Shown: positions 33,492 through 42,712, numbered from the stretch's first letter. The stretch: DNA of 47,562 nucleotides from Bacillota bacterium (GCA_029776205.1 JAKOTQ010000111.1:1-47562); one strand, 5' to 3'. Numbers and translations are program-made. Notes: a model not told the origin generated them from the sequence alone.

Positions 33492-34412
33492 CTAGCCTTT
33501 AATTGCACCTACAGTCAAACCTTTAACTAGATATCTTTGGAAGAAGGGGAAGGTTAAGACGATCGGGCCCACACCAATGACAACCATTGCCATTCTGGCA
33601 GCTTCTGACGGCATTTTTGAAAGAATATCTCCGGACATTCCTCCGATGTTACTGGAGTTTTGCAACAAGTATTGCATTGAAGTTTGAACTTGATATAACA
33701 AATAGGGCAAGGGAACCAACTTAGGATCATTAATGTATAAAGCGGCCAAAAACCAATCATTCCAATATTGAAGCGTTGCAAATAATGCGATAGTAGCCAA
33801 ACCGGGAACTGCAAGCGGCATTACGATCCGGAAGAAGATGGTAAACTCACCGGCACCGTCAATTCGGGCCGCTTCAATCAACGAATCAGGAATATTGGTT
33901 TTAAAGAAGGTCCGTAAAATAATCACCCAAAACGCATTCATCAAATACGGGAAAATCAACCCCCACATGCTGTCTTTTAACTTAAGAATATTCACACCAA
34001 TCAAATATGTGGAGACCATTCCTCCATTAAAAAGCATGGTAAAGATGAGAAAGAACGTGAAGAAATTCTTATATTTAAAATCACTACGGGAAATCGGATA
34101 AGCATATAAGGCCATAATAAGGATACTAAGTAAAGTCCCTACGACCGTGACTAAGATGGTAATCCCATAAGCGGACACCACTTGGCTTCCGGTCGAAAAG
34201 ATGAATTCATAAGCATAGAGACTGAACTTTTCAGGGAAAAAACGATATCCATGAATAGCCAAAGTGGTTTCATCTGTAAATGACACCGCAACGACCAATA
34301 TCAGTGGCAGAATACAGATGAGAGCATATCCTAGCAGAATGATATTGAGCACCGCATTAGTCTTGCCGGAAACGGCACTCAGTCTATTAAAATCAGCCTG
34401 TTCCTTACGCAT
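33492..34412 (-). CDS. Carbohydrate ABC transporter permease, LplC/YtcP type
   Basis: The 306-residue membrane protein has six helices. It has the EAA loop IPDSLIEAARIDGAGEFTIFFRIVMPLAVPGLATI at about 175-210, which contacts the ATPase. The N-terminus LILVVAVSFTDETTLAIHGYRFFPEKFSLYAYE and C-terminus FPFFQRYLVKGLTVGAIKG are typical of LplC. It forms the pore with the LplB-like partner encoded 43 bases upstream. The ATPase is not in the window and is probably a shared MsmX-type protein. Confidence 0.93.
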   Translation of the reverse strand: MRKEQADFNRLSAVSGKTNAVLNIILLGYALICILPLILVVAVSFTDETTLAIHGYRFFPEKFSLYAYEFIFSTGSQVVSAYGITILVTVVGTLLSILIMALYAYPISRSDFKYKNFFTFFLIFTMLFNGGMVSTYLIGVNILKLKDSMWGLIFPYLMNAFWVIILRTFFKTNIPDSLIEAARIDGAGEFTIFFRIVMPLAVPGLATIALFATLQYWNDWFLAALYINDPKLVPLPYLLYQVQTSMQYLLQNSSNIGGMSGDILSKMPSEAARMAMVVIGVGPIVLTFPFFQRYLVKGLTVGAIKG

Positions 34413-34455
34413 TCTTTTGCCTCCATCTCCATTAATCTTTCAGCAAAGTCGTTCA

Positions 34456-35424
34456 TCAGAATATAGCCGAGTCCGGATCGATTTTACGTACCGCATAATT
34501 GGCAGCCAAAATCGTAATAAAACCGACGACAGATTGATAAAGGGCTGCTGCCGAAGACATACCGATATCTCCCATCCGCATCAATGAATTGAAGACATAC
34601 ACATCAATGGTCTGAGTCACCGGGTATAACATTCCAGCATTCCGCGGAACTTGATAAAAGAGTCCCAAATCAGAGTTGAAAATCCGTCCCACAAATATCA
34701 GGAACATTACGATAATTACAGGCATAATCTGGGGTAATGTGATATGGATTATTTGTTGCCAACGATTAGCACCGTCAATTCGGGCCGCTTCATAAAATTC
34801 CTGATCAATCCCGATGATGGAAGAGAGATAGATAATACAGTTGTTTCCTATCCATTTCCAGCCATTAATCAAAACGATAATGTAGGGCCAGTATTTAGGT
34901 TCCGAATACCAAGCAATCGGCTCCTTACCAAGAGATTTAAGAATCGTCGTATTGATAAACCCTTTATCCGGGCTGATAAATGCATATAACAAGTAACTGG
35001 CAACAATCCACGAGAGAAAATACGGTAAAAACATTGAGCCTTGATAAAAACGGGATAGTTTTTGGCTTCGGATTTCATTCAACATAATGGCAAACGCCAG
35101 AGAAATAATGGTACAGGAAGTAATGAAGACTAAATTATACAACAAAGTGTTCCGGGTAATAACATAAGCGTCCGGAGTCTTAAATAGGAATTCAAAATTG
35201 CGTAAACCGATCCACTCGCTCTTGAACAAGCTTGTGAAGAAGTTTCCGTCATGGAACATAAAGTTTTTAAATGCAATAATGATTCCAAACATCGGAAGAT
35301 AATTGTAGAACAACAAAACCAAAACACCCGGAAACAACATTAAAAACAGCGCCCGGTTCTTTCTGGATTCATGCCACCATGCTGGTGACAGTCGACGGGG
35401 ATAAAGAAATTCTTTTTCGTTCAT
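34456..35424 (-). CDS. Carbohydrate ABC transporter permease, LplB type
   Basis: This 322-residue permease has LFPGVLVLLFYNYLPMFGIIIAFKNF near the start, six helices, and the EAA motif QEFYEAARIDGANRWQQIIHITLPQIMPVIIVM. That is the LplB pattern for complex-polysaccharide-derived sugars. Ribosome site GAGGAGCGG. Its leader contains the tandem 15-bp repeat and follows the histidine-kinase terminator, so it is the first gene of the permease-permease-binding-protein operon. Confidence 0.93.
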   Translation of the reverse strand: MNEKEFLYPRRLSPAWWHESRKNRALFLMLFPGVLVLLFYNYLPMFGIIIAFKNFMFHDGNFFTSLFKSEWIGLRNFEFLFKTPDAYVITRNTLLYNLVFITSCTIISLAFAIMLNEIRSQKLSRFYQGSMFLPYFLSWIVASYLLYAFISPDKGFINTTILKSLGKEPIAWYSEPKYWPYIIVLINGWKWIGNNCIIYLSSIIGIDQEFYEAARIDGANRWQQIIHITLPQIMPVIIVMFLIFVGRIFNSDLGLFYQVPRNAGMLYPVTQTIDVYVFNSLMRMGDIGMSSAAALYQSVVGFITILAANYAVRKIDPDSAIF

Positions 35425-35443
35425 AGCCGCTCCTCATTCTTTC

Positions 35444-35473
35444 TTTGATTTAACGTTGTTTGCTTTAACGTTG
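35444..35473. repeat. Tandem 15-bp direct repeat in the lplB-like leader, candidate operator
   Basis: Two adjacent copies (TTTGATTTAACGTTG and TTTGCTTTAACGTTG on the plus strand) differ at one base in 15. Each contains AACGTT. They lie 20-50 bases before the start codon of the first importer gene. Head-to-tail sites suit a NarL-type regulator such as the one at 29578. Confidence 0.6.
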
Positions 35474-35510
35474 GATGAATGAATTGTTACAACTTTATTA
35501 TTAGCCACAT

Positions 35511-35547
35511 AAAAAAAACCGCCTAGGAGGATGTTTCCTCGGCGGTT
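35511..35547 (-). terminator. Terminator of the importer-linked histidine kinase
   Basis: AACCGCC and GGCGGTT arms with inner AGGA/TCCT pairing form a long stem, followed by TTTTTTTT on the minus strand, between the kinase stop at 35562 and the lplB-like gene. Confidence 0.9.
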
Positions 35548-35561
35548 GGTTATTTTGCTAT

Positions 35562-37121
35562 TTATTGTTTTAGCTTTTTGTTGAAATTTTCTCGACACCG
35601 AAGTACCACTTCAAAAGTGGCTCCCATTCCGGGACAGCTCTTCACATTGATAAATCCCCGATGCAATTTGACAACCCGATGACAGTAAGTTAACCCCAAT
35701 CCCCAATTGCTCCGTGTCGGCTTGGTTGAGAAAAAGGGTTGAAATATTTTATGAAGATTTTTCTTGAGTATTCCAGGGCCGTTATCCGTGATCCGAAAAT
35801 AGCCCCATTCATATTCCCTGCCAATCTCCACCACAATCTGAGGTTTAAAGTTATTATCTTTCACTTGGCTGAGTGCATCCAAGGCATTTTGCAAAAGATT
35901 TTCCATAACGCTAACTAAGTGTTCCCGATCTCCCAAGATACACATCTCATTATCCTGAATCCGTTCGATCAGGTGAATTTGACTCAGCCTTTGCTTACAA
36001 CGAAGCTTTGCCTCTTCCCACAACTCCCGCTCCAATAACCAACAGGGATTTAGCTGTAGCCGGTCTGCTTGCGATTGAAGTACATCCAAGCGGGCCAACG
36101 CTTGAATACATGTATCTTTTACCCAGGTGATCTGAGATTTAACCTGATCCATACCTTCATCGTGAATCGATTCCAAATCGGCAGCAGCCATATCCATGGC
36201 CATCTTCATCCCCAAAAATTGATTTTTAAAAGGATGTAAAGCGATCTTTACCGCCTGGTTGACAATATGAATCTGTTGGTCTAAATGCTTATTATTAATC
36301 CGCCAAGAACCGAGAAATCCGTAACGCAGAATGGAAAGGGTCACGACCACGATGACAATAAAAGCCCCGAAAGGAACCAGTAACAGATATCGCGTATCAT
36401 AAAAGGGATAATCCCTCCCCAGCGGCAACAGAGTCGTCGCTACGGTATGGGCATTTAAAATACTGCTCTTCCCGGTACAAAACAACACCACAAAAAAGAA
36501 GCAAAGCACCGCATTGCTAATACCAACTAACAATACCTGAATCCGCTTTTGAAAAATCTGACAGGTAAAGAAAAGTCTTAATATTTTCGCCAGACAATAA
36601 CCGAATATCGCCACAATAATGAAAAATATTACGAGATCCCGCATCAATAACCGCTTTTCCCAGAAGAACCGTTCAGGTGAAGCAATATTTAAACTGGCAC
36701 CATATTTAAAAAGGCTGAACAATTGATCCGGATCATAATGCCATAAAAACCATGCAAAAAAGATTAAAAACAGGCCTACTATCCCATAATCTTTCCACCG
36801 AAAACGTTCGCCCACATAGGTATAGGTAAAACCAATCACCGCACCGATAAAAGCAGCAGCACTCCACAAACGAAATCGCATGAAATCGGTTAGCGGAAGG
36901 CTCCTCAAAATATCCCACGCCCATCCGGGCTGCTCAAAACTTAATCCGAGCAACCCTTCCAGATTATAATTGGAAAAACGAGGGACCAGCCCAACCAATC
37001 CAACAATGCAACATCCAAAAGCCAGGAAGATCAATCCAAGCCAAACAGCCTGATATCCATGAAATACCCGTGCGATAATAAATATCGCAAATACCAGGAA
37101 GAACATTGCAATGAAGAGCAT
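35562..37121 (-). CDS. Polytopic membrane sensor histidine kinase
   Basis: I start at the ATG at 37121 (519 residues), with GGAGG upstream. About eight hydrophobic helices fill residues 1-270. A soluble kinase part follows. The likely phosphoacceptor is H296 in ALHPFKNQFLGMKMA, which is not the usual HE/HD pair. The ATPase domain is clear: N box VMENLLQNALDAL, G1 ITDNGPGI, F box FQPFFSTKP, G2 WGLGLTYCHRVVKLHRG. It resembles no YesM-type kinase, the usual partner of LplABC importers. It probably senses a membrane or extracellular cue and signals to the regulator at 29578. Confidence 0.82.
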   Translation of the reverse strand: MLFIAMFFLVFAIFIIARVFHGYQAVWLGLIFLAFGCCIVGLVGLVPRFSNYNLEGLLGLSFEQPGWAWDILRSLPLTDFMRFRLWSAAAFIGAVIGFTYTYVGERFRWKDYGIVGLFLIFFAWFLWHYDPDQLFSLFKYGASLNIASPERFFWEKRLLMRDLVIFFIIVAIFGYCLAKILRLFFTCQIFQKRIQVLLVGISNAVLCFFFVVLFCTGKSSILNAHTVATTLLPLGRDYPFYDTRYLLLVPFGAFIVIVVVTLSILRYGFLGSWRINNKHLDQQIHIVNQAVKIALHPFKNQFLGMKMAMDMAAADLESIHDEGMDQVKSQITWVKDTCIQALARLDVLQSQADRLQLNPCWLLERELWEEAKLRCKQRLSQIHLIERIQDNEMCILGDREHLVSVMENLLQNALDALSQVKDNNFKPQIVVEIGREYEWGYFRITDNGPGILKKNLHKIFQPFFSTKPTRSNWGLGLTYCHRVVKLHRGFINVKSCPGMGATFEVVLRCRENFNKKLKQ

Positions 37122-37215
37122 AGCCAGCCTCCACACTTATACTCCTATAAATAAATTCCAGATGCAATTCATAAATCCTTCCATCTTGGGAATATTGAGG
37201 ATAATATGGTAAAAT

Positions 37216-37239
37216 AAAAAACCCGGAATTCCGGGTTTT
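37216..37239. terminator. Terminator of metK
   Basis: The perfect palindrome AAAACCCGGAATTCCGGGTT extends into A/T flanks and gives a T-run on the minus strand about 55 bases after metK. Confidence 0.8.
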
Positions 37240-37293
37240 GATATAAAGAATTATACTGACTTTCATCTCTCCAGTGCGCCAACACTGGATAAC

Positions 37294-38475
37294 TTAAGCC
37301 TTCAACAATTTGACCTTATCCAATCGTTCCCACGGTAAATCCAGATCATTTCGCCCAAAGTGACCATAGGCGGCAACTTGTTTGTAAATCGGCCGTCTCA
37401 GGTTTAAATCCCGAATGATCGCAGCCGGACGAAAATCGAAATGATGATTGATCAACTCAGCGATCGCCGCATCATCCATGATGCCGGTTCCAAAGGTATC
37501 CACCATCACCGATACAGGTCTCGCCACTCCAATCGCATAAGCAATCTGGATCTCACACCGTTTAGCCAGACCAGCAGCCACCACATTTTTAGCGGCATAC
37601 CGGGCAGCATAAGCAGCTGAACGGTCAACTTTTGTCGGATCTTTGCCCGAAAAAGCTCCGCCCCCGTGCCGGGCCATTCCACCGTAGGTATCTACAATGA
37701 TCTTTCGACCGGTCAATCCTGAATCCCCCTGAGGACCGCCAATCACAAAACGGCCCGTCGGATTGATCAAAAAGCGGGTTCGCTCATCCAGTAAGTTGGC
37801 TGGTATAACAGGCCGAATCACTTTTTCAATAATATCCCGTTCAATTTGATCGTGCTCTACTGCTGGATCATGTTGAGCCGAAATAACAATGGTGTCTACC
37901 CGAACCGGAACATTGTCCTGATATTCCACAGTCACCTGACTTTTCCCATCCGGGCGCAAGTACGGCAGTTCTTCCTTTTTCCGAACTTCCGATAAACGCC
38001 GGGTCAACCGGTGAGCCAAAGCAATTGGCATCGGCATATATTCCGGAGTTTCATCACAGGCAAAACCAAACACCAAACCCTGATCGCCAGCACCAATCGC
38101 TTCGATGGCTTCATCATCCATTTCACCGATTCTGGCCTCCAATGCTTTATCGACTCCCTGGGCAATATCAGGAGATTGTTCATCGATGGAAGTGATGACA
38201 GCGCAGGTATCGCAGTCAAATCCATATTTGGCCCGAGTATAACCGATCTCCCGGATGGTTTCCCGGACTATTTTGGGAATATCAACATAACAGCTGGTAG
38301 TAATCTCACCCATGACCAACACAAGCCCAGTAGTTACTGCGGTTTCACAAGCAACTCTAGCTTGAGGATCACAGCTAAAGATAGCATCCAAAATCGCATC
38401 AGATACCTGATCGCAAATCTTATCCGGATGTCCTTCAGTTACCGACTCTGAGGTAAACAAATGTTTTTGACTCAA
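37294..38475 (-). CDS. metK: S-adenosylmethionine synthase
   Basis: The 393-residue enzyme makes SAM from methionine and ATP. Visible signatures are [20 protein letters not shown] (residues about 8-27, methionine/ATP site), [12 protein letters not shown], and [19 protein letters not shown] (P-loop-like ATP site). Length is normal. Translation starts at a TTG with GGAGTG upstream. It is controlled by the SAM-I riboswitch in its leader. Confidence 0.97.
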   Translation of the reverse strand: MSQKHLFTSESVTEGHPDKICDQVSDAILDAIFSCDPQARVACETAVTTGLVLVMGEITTSCYVDIPKIVRETIREIGYTRAKYGFDCDTCAVITSIDEQSPDIAQGVDKALEARIGEMDDEAIEAIGAGDQGLVFGFACDETPEYMPMPIALAHRLTRRLSEVRKKEELPYLRPDGKSQVTVEYQDNVPVRVDTIVISAQHDPAVEHDQIERDIIEKVIRPVIPANLLDERTRFLINPTGRFVIGGPQGDSGLTGRKIIVDTYGGMARHGGGAFSGKDPTKVDRSAAYAARYAAKNVVAAGLAKRCEIQIAYAIGVARPVSVMVDTFGTGIMDDAAIAELINHHFDFRPAAIIRDLNLRRPIYKQVAAYGHFGRNDLDLPWERLDKVKLLKA

Positions 38476-38493
38476 TACACATCACTCCGTTAC

Positions 38494-38524
38494 TAAAAAA
38501 ATAATCCTTCCAATCGGAAGGAAT
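38494..38524 (-). terminator. Riboswitch expression-platform terminator of metK
   Basis: On the minus strand TCCTTCC GATT GGAAGGA is followed by TTATTTTTTT. It lies immediately 3' of the SAM aptamer and 20 bases before metK, as expected for SAM-induced transcription termination. Confidence 0.9.
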
Positions 38525-38530
38525 CGTTAA

Positions 38531-38641
38531 GCACTCATCTTCCAGATTGCTCTGGGGGAATTAGCACCGTAAAACAGCTTCAAGCTGTTTTGGGTTGCTG
38601 GGTATCATCAGGCCCTGTCCCTCCACCACTCTTGATGAGAT
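38531..38641 (-). ncRNA. SAM-I (S-box) riboswitch
   Basis: On the minus strand the conserved S-box segments appear in order: CAAGAGTGGTGGAGGGA, GGGCCTGATGATACCC, AGCAACC, a P3 stem (AAACAGCTTGAAGCTGTTT), GGTGCTAATTCC, and a P4 stem (CCAGAGCAATCTGG). The closing helix P1 pairs CTCATC (5' arm) with GATGAG (3' arm). The long P3 hairpin is a perfect inverted repeat. SAM binding should stabilise P1 and let the terminator form, turning metK off. Confidence 0.97.
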
Positions 38642-38668
38642 ATTTAATTGTACAGTAAATTAATTAAA

Positions 38669-38697
38669 ATTATAAACGATACATCAAACACTGTCAA
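38669..38697 (-). promoter_or_regulatory. Consensus sigma-A promoter of the metK riboswitch
   Basis: TTGACA (38692-38697) and TATAAT (38669-38674) are both perfect, with 17 bases between. The predicted start is about 20 bases before the aptamer. Confidence 0.93.
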
Positions 38698-38745
38698 CGA
38701 TAACATCAGCATTTGATGAACAATATGCCCTTGTCTGTCATACTC

Positions 38746-39060
38746 TTATAGATACTTGTTGATTTCTTGTGCGATCTCTTTTTTTGGCCGAAAACCCACC
38801 ATGCGGCTGACAACTTCTCCTTTGACGAACAGGCATAATGTTGGAATGCTCATTACACCATAAGATGCCGCCAATTCCTGATTTTCATCCACATTAACTT
38901 TCCCAACCACCATTTTATCGGCATAATCGGAAGCCAGTTCTTCCACGACCGGAGCTACCATCCGGCACGGTCCGCACCAAGGTGCCCAAAAATCAACCAA
39001 AACCGGTTTTTCCGATTCCAAAACATCCGTTTTAAAGTTGGACTGCGTTAATTCCAACAT
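38746..39060 (-). CDS. trxA: Thioredoxin
   Basis: The 104-residue protein has the thioredoxin fold and active site WCGPC (residues 28-32), with LVDFWAPWCGPC and the cis-proline in MSIPTLCLF. I start at the ATG at 39060 (AAGGGGTG upstream) rather than the GTG three codons earlier. It reduces disulfides in cytoplasmic proteins. It follows pyk closely and is probably the last gene of the acc-pfk-pyk transcript. Confidence 0.95.
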   Translation of the reverse strand: MLELTQSNFKTDVLESEKPVLVDFWAPWCGPCRMVAPVVEELASDYADKMVVGKVNVDENQELAASYGVMSIPTLCLFVKGEVVSRMVGFRPKKEIAQEINKYL

Positions 39061-39090
39061 ATGATTCACCCCTTAAACGTTGATGTTTTA

Positions 39091-40509
39091 TTATTCCACA
39101 TAATGCACTTTTAATAAATTGGTGGAGCCAGGCACACCGGTACTGACACCCGCCGTGATCACAATTAAATCTCCAGTAGAAACAAAACCATTGTCTTTAG
39201 CTGCTGCCACGCTGACTTCAAACATATGATCGATATTATCGGCAATAGGAACCATAATCGGATAAACGCCCCAGTTGATACTAAGCTGACGGGCAACCTG
39301 CTCCGACGGAGTAGCTGCCACGACCGGAGCTTGAGGCCGATATTTGGATACCATCCTGGCGGTGCTTCCAGACTGGGTGGACGTAATAATGGCAACTGCC
39401 TTCAAATCCAACGCCGTTTGACAAGTCGCATGGCTGATCGCATCTGACACGCTTGGAAAAGCACTGACACGCTTTCTGGCTAAAATTTTCTCATACTTCA
39501 GGGACTCTTCGATCCGCTGGGCAACCCGGCTCATCATTTCGACTGCAGACACCGGATGTTTTCCTACAGCTGTTTCTGCAGATAACATAATTGCATCGGT
39601 CCCGTCAAAGATAGCATGGGCAATATCGGTAACTTCAGCCCGGGTTGGCCGAGGATTACGCACCATTGTCTCCAACATTTCAGTAGCTGTAATAACCGGT
39701 TTACCGGCATTATTGCATAACTCGATCAGGTGCCGCTGAATCAAGGGGACCTCTTCCGGCGGAACCTCGACGCCTAAATCGCCCCGAGCAACCATGATCC
39801 CATCAGCAACTCCCAAAATCTCTTCACTGTTTTGGAAACCTTCTTCATTTTCAATTTTAGCAATAAGCATTTGGTGCCCGCCCAACTCATGAACAAGGCT
39901 GCGAATTTCATCAATATGTTCCGCTTTTCTGGCAAACGAAACAGCAATAAAATCCAATTTTTGCTCGACGGCAAAAGCAATATCTTTCCGGTCTTTCTCC
40001 GTCATAGCAGGCAAATTCACAGATACGCCGGGAAAAGTAACCCCTTTTTTTGACGTTAATTCTCCTCCGCTGGTTACTTCACAAAGAATGCCTTCGGGCC
40101 GCTTCTCCAAAATCTTCATGCCGATCATTCCGTCAGCTAAAAAGATATTGCGACCGACCTGAACATCTTCATTAAGAGTTGGATACTTCACATAAATGTA
40201 ACCAGGCAAGCCTTCTTTAGCTGGATCCGCTGAAAGAAAAAACCGGTCTCCCTTATTCATCATTAATGGTTCATTTGGCAAGAGACCAGTTCGAATCTTC
40301 GGCCCTTGAATATCCGCTAAAATCCCGACAGGTTGCTTTGTTTTGGCTGCTGCTTCCCGCACCAGACGGATTCGCTCCGCGTGTTCCGCATAAGTACCAT
40401 GGGAAAAATTCAATCGGGCGATATTCATACCGGCATTGATCAATTTTTCCAAAACCGCAACACTGGAACTGGCCGGTCCAAGTGTGCAGATGATTTTCGT
40501 CTTCTTCAT
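39091..40509 (-). CDS. pyk: Pyruvate kinase
   Basis: The 472-residue enzyme makes pyruvate and ATP from phosphoenolpyruvate. It starts with KTKIICTLGPAS. It carries NFSHG, ADIQGPKIRTG, the catalytic-lysine region LIAKIENEEG, MVARGDLGVEVP and the signature ETMVRNPRPTRAEVTDIAHA. It is the short form without the extra C-terminal PEP-utilising domain found in many Bacillus enzymes. It lies downstream of pfkA, separated by repeat island D. Confidence 0.97.
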   Translation of the reverse strand: MKKTKIICTLGPASSSVAVLEKLINAGMNIARLNFSHGTYAEHAERIRLVREAAAKTKQPVGILADIQGPKIRTGLLPNEPLMMNKGDRFFLSADPAKEGLPGYIYVKYPTLNEDVQVGRNIFLADGMIGMKILEKRPEGILCEVTSGGELTSKKGVTFPGVSVNLPAMTEKDRKDIAFAVEQKLDFIAVSFARKAEHIDEIRSLVHELGGHQMLIAKIENEEGFQNSEEILGVADGIMVARGDLGVEVPPEEVPLIQRHLIELCNNAGKPVITATEMLETMVRNPRPTRAEVTDIAHAIFDGTDAIMLSAETAVGKHPVSAVEMMSRVAQRIEESLKYEKILARKRVSAFPSVSDAISHATCQTALDLKAVAIITSTQSGSTARMVSKYRPQAPVVAATPSEQVARQLSINWGVYPIMVPIADNIDHMFEVSVAAAKDNGFVSTGDLIVITAGVSTGVPGSTNLLKVHYVE

Positions 40510-40553
40510 AAAGTCCTCCTCGTAAATATCTACCGTTGCATAATTTATATGGA

Positions 40554-40708
40554 TTCACAGTTCACAGCACACAGAACACAGTGCGCTGCTATATAATCGC
40601 GGCACGGACTCCGAGGTTCTTGAACCTAGATTTGGGTGTCTGTCTTCTATATTCTGTATTCTGTCTTCTTACGTTATTTCTGTGAACTATGCACCGTGTA
40701 CTGTGTAC
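40554..40708. repeat. Heptamer-phased repeat island D
   Basis: At 40554-40588 the units are TTCACAG, TTCACAG, CACACAG, AACACAG, TGCGCTG. At 40639-40708 ten units run in exact phase: TCTGTCT, TCTATAT, TCTGTAT, TCTGTCT, TCTTACG, TTATTTC, TGTGAAC, TATGCAC, CGTGTAC, TGTGTAC. Between them is a small palindrome (AGGTTC TT GAACCT, about 40613-40626). It lies inside the otherwise compact pfkA-pyk operon. No gene is seen in it. Confidence 0.85.
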
Positions 40709-40740
40709 CCTTTTTGTTTTCTGCGAACTGTCAATTTTTT

Positions 40741-41727
40741 TTATACACTCGCCATAATATTGGACAATTCCAATTCTTCGAGATTGATTTTGGCTTTCGT
40801 CGAGAGGGCTTCGTCGATACTGAACACCTCGATCCGGTTATTGACGAAACCGACCATTTTTTCGGTCTCACCGGCAAGCAACAGATCCACGGCTTTCGCC
40901 CCCATCAACGTGGCCAACTTCCGATCAAAGAATGTCGGATTTCCGCCCCGTTGAATATGCCCCAACACCGTAACCCGGGTGTCAGCGCCGGTATGGGTCT
41001 GTATGTATTTACCGACGATGAAACCGGAGGAATGCTCCATATTCACCGGATCACCCATCAGCCCTTCAGCCACCAAGATAATGCTATGGGCTTTCCCTTT
41101 CTTGATACTTTTAACGATCTGCTTACAGACAGCATCCAAATCATAAGGTACTTCCGGAACCAAAACGGCTTCGGCGCCACCGGCCAATCCGGCCGCAATG
41201 GCGATAAAACCGGAGTTCTTCCCCATCACTTCAACCACATACACCCGGCTGTGGGAAGATGCCGTATCCCTGATCTTATTAATCGCATCCAAGACAGTAT
41301 TGACGGCTGTATCAAAACCGATGGAATAATCGGTACAACCGATATCATTGTCAATCGTACCCGGAATCCCTACCGTCAGGAAACCCATCCGGTTCAGAAT
41401 CTGAGCTCCCCGGAACGAACCATCCCCGCCGATAATCACCAAGCCATTTAACCCCATCTTCTCAAGCTGTTCTTTCGCTTTCGCCTGGCCTTCAGGAGTC
41501 TTAAACTCCGTACAGCGGGCAGATTTTAAAATCGTTCCGCCCCGTTGAAGTATGTCCCCGACGCTTCGGGAACTTAAAGGAACAATCTCTCCGTTAAGAA
41601 TCCCTGCAAACCCTCGTTTAATACCATAAACTTTACAATTATGGTATAATGCCTTACGAACCACTGCCCGAATAGCCGCATTCATCCCTGGAGCGTCTCC
41701 ACCACTGGTAAGGATTCCAATTTTCAT
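40741..41727 (-). CDS. pfkA: ATP-dependent 6-phosphofructokinase
   Basis: I start at the ATG at 41727 (328 residues), preceded by GGAGGGTG; the longer frame runs into accA. Motifs are GILTSGGDAPGMNAAIR (ATP site), GGDGSFRGA, PGTIDNDIGCTDYSIGFDTA (catalytic TIDND) and LGHIQRGGNPTFFDR. GGDGS and PGTIDND, rather than GGDDT and PKTIDND, indicate ATP and not pyrophosphate as donor. It catalyses the committed step of glycolysis. Confidence 0.96.
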   Translation of the reverse strand: MKIGILTSGGDAPGMNAAIRAVVRKALYHNCKVYGIKRGFAGILNGEIVPLSSRSVGDILQRGGTILKSARCTEFKTPEGQAKAKEQLEKMGLNGLVIIGGDGSFRGAQILNRMGFLTVGIPGTIDNDIGCTDYSIGFDTAVNTVLDAINKIRDTASSHSRVYVVEVMGKNSGFIAIAAGLAGGAEAVLVPEVPYDLDAVCKQIVKSIKKGKAHSIILVAEGLMGDPVNMEHSSGFIVGKYIQTHTGADTRVTVLGHIQRGGNPTFFDRKLATLMGAKAVDLLLAGETEKMVGFVNNRIEVFSIDEALSTKAKINLEELELSNIMASV

Positions 41728-41743
41728 GCTACACCCTCCAAAA

Positions 41744-42712
41744 TTAATTTTCAATAAATTGACCGTAATTTCGGAAGCGCTGGTAGCGTTCTTCAAGCAA
41801 TTGGGATGGACTGAGATTAAGCAAAGGTGTCAAATTGCTTACCAATGCTTCTTTTAAATTTTTAGAGGCCAAAGCCGGATTTTTATGGGCTCCGCCAATC
41901 GGTTCCGGTACAATTTCATCAACAATGCCCATTTCCAGTAGATCTTTCGCACCGATTTTTAAAGCCTCGGCAGCTTCCTGAACTTTTGAACCGTCCCGCC
42001 ATAGAATTGCGGCACAACCTTCAGGAGAAATTACCGAATAATAAGCATTTTCCATGATAAGCACCCGGTTCCCGATTCCGGTGGCCAACGCACCGCCGCT
42101 GCCACCTTCCCCGGTTACCGCCACAATGACCGGGACGCGTAGATTGGCCATCTCCATAATTCCTCTAGCAATGGCTTCTCCCTGACCCCGTTCCTCGGCT
42201 TCAACTCCCGGATAAGCTCCGACCACATCAACCAGGCAAATAACCGGCCGGCCGAACTTATCCGCTTGCTTCATCAATCGTAATGCTTTGCGGTAACCTT
42301 CGGGATGAGGCATTCCAAAGTTACGGTAAATATTCTCTTTGGTATCCCGCCCCTTTTGCTGCCCAACGACTGTCACCGGAATACCATTTAAATACGCAAT
42401 TCCGCCGATCATCGCCGGATCATCCCGATAAAGCCGATCCCCATGAAGCTCAATAAAATTATCAAAGATCATCCCGATATAATCAAGGCATGTCGGGCGT
42501 TTCGGATGCCGGACGATTTGAATCCGCTGCATCACCGTAAGATTGGTGTATATCTCCATGCGCAGATTTTCCGCTTTTTGCTCTAAAGCTGTAATCTGCT
42601 CATGCATATCAATACCTTTTTCTTGGGAAAACTTTTTTAACTCTTCAATCTGCTTTTCAAGATCGACCACCGGCTTTTCAAACTCTAAGATCGGGCCCTG
42701 ATTATTGGACAT
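41744..42712 (-). CDS. accA: Acetyl-CoA carboxylase carboxyltransferase subunit alpha
   Basis: The ATG at 42712 (322 residues) has GGAGGTGGGG upstream and overlaps accD by 11 bases. The protein has a helical N-terminus and the crotonase-like carboxyltransferase core: GRPVICLVDVVGAYPG, VEAEERGQGEAIARGIMEM, TGEGGSGGALATGIGNRV, YSVISPEGCAAILW. With AccD it moves the carboxyl group from biotin to acetyl-CoA, making malonyl-CoA for fatty-acid synthesis. Confidence 0.96.
   Translation of the reverse strand: MSNNQGPILEFEKPVVDLEKQIEELKKFSQEKGIDMHEQITALEQKAENLRMEIYTNLTVMQRIQIVRHPKRPTCLDYIGMIFDNFIELHGDRLYRDDPAMIGGIAYLNGIPVTVVGQQKGRDTKENIYRNFGMPHPEGYRKALRLMKQADKFGRPVICLVDVVGAYPGVEAEERGQGEAIARGIMEMANLRVPVIVAVTGEGGSGGALATGIGNRVLIMENAYYSVISPEGCAAILWRDGSKVQEAAEALKIGAKDLLEMGIVDEIVPEPIGGAHKNPALASKNLKEALVSNLTPLLNLSPSQLLEERYQRFRNYGQFIEN

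Noticed and set aside
36964-37266. Minus-strand 100-codon frame upstream of the histidine kinase
   Set aside because: It runs through the metK terminator and overlaps the kinase's membrane helices out of frame.
40636-41451. Long plus-strand open frame opposite pfkA
   Set aside because: It is the complement of pfkA plus repeat island D, with no protein motif of its own.
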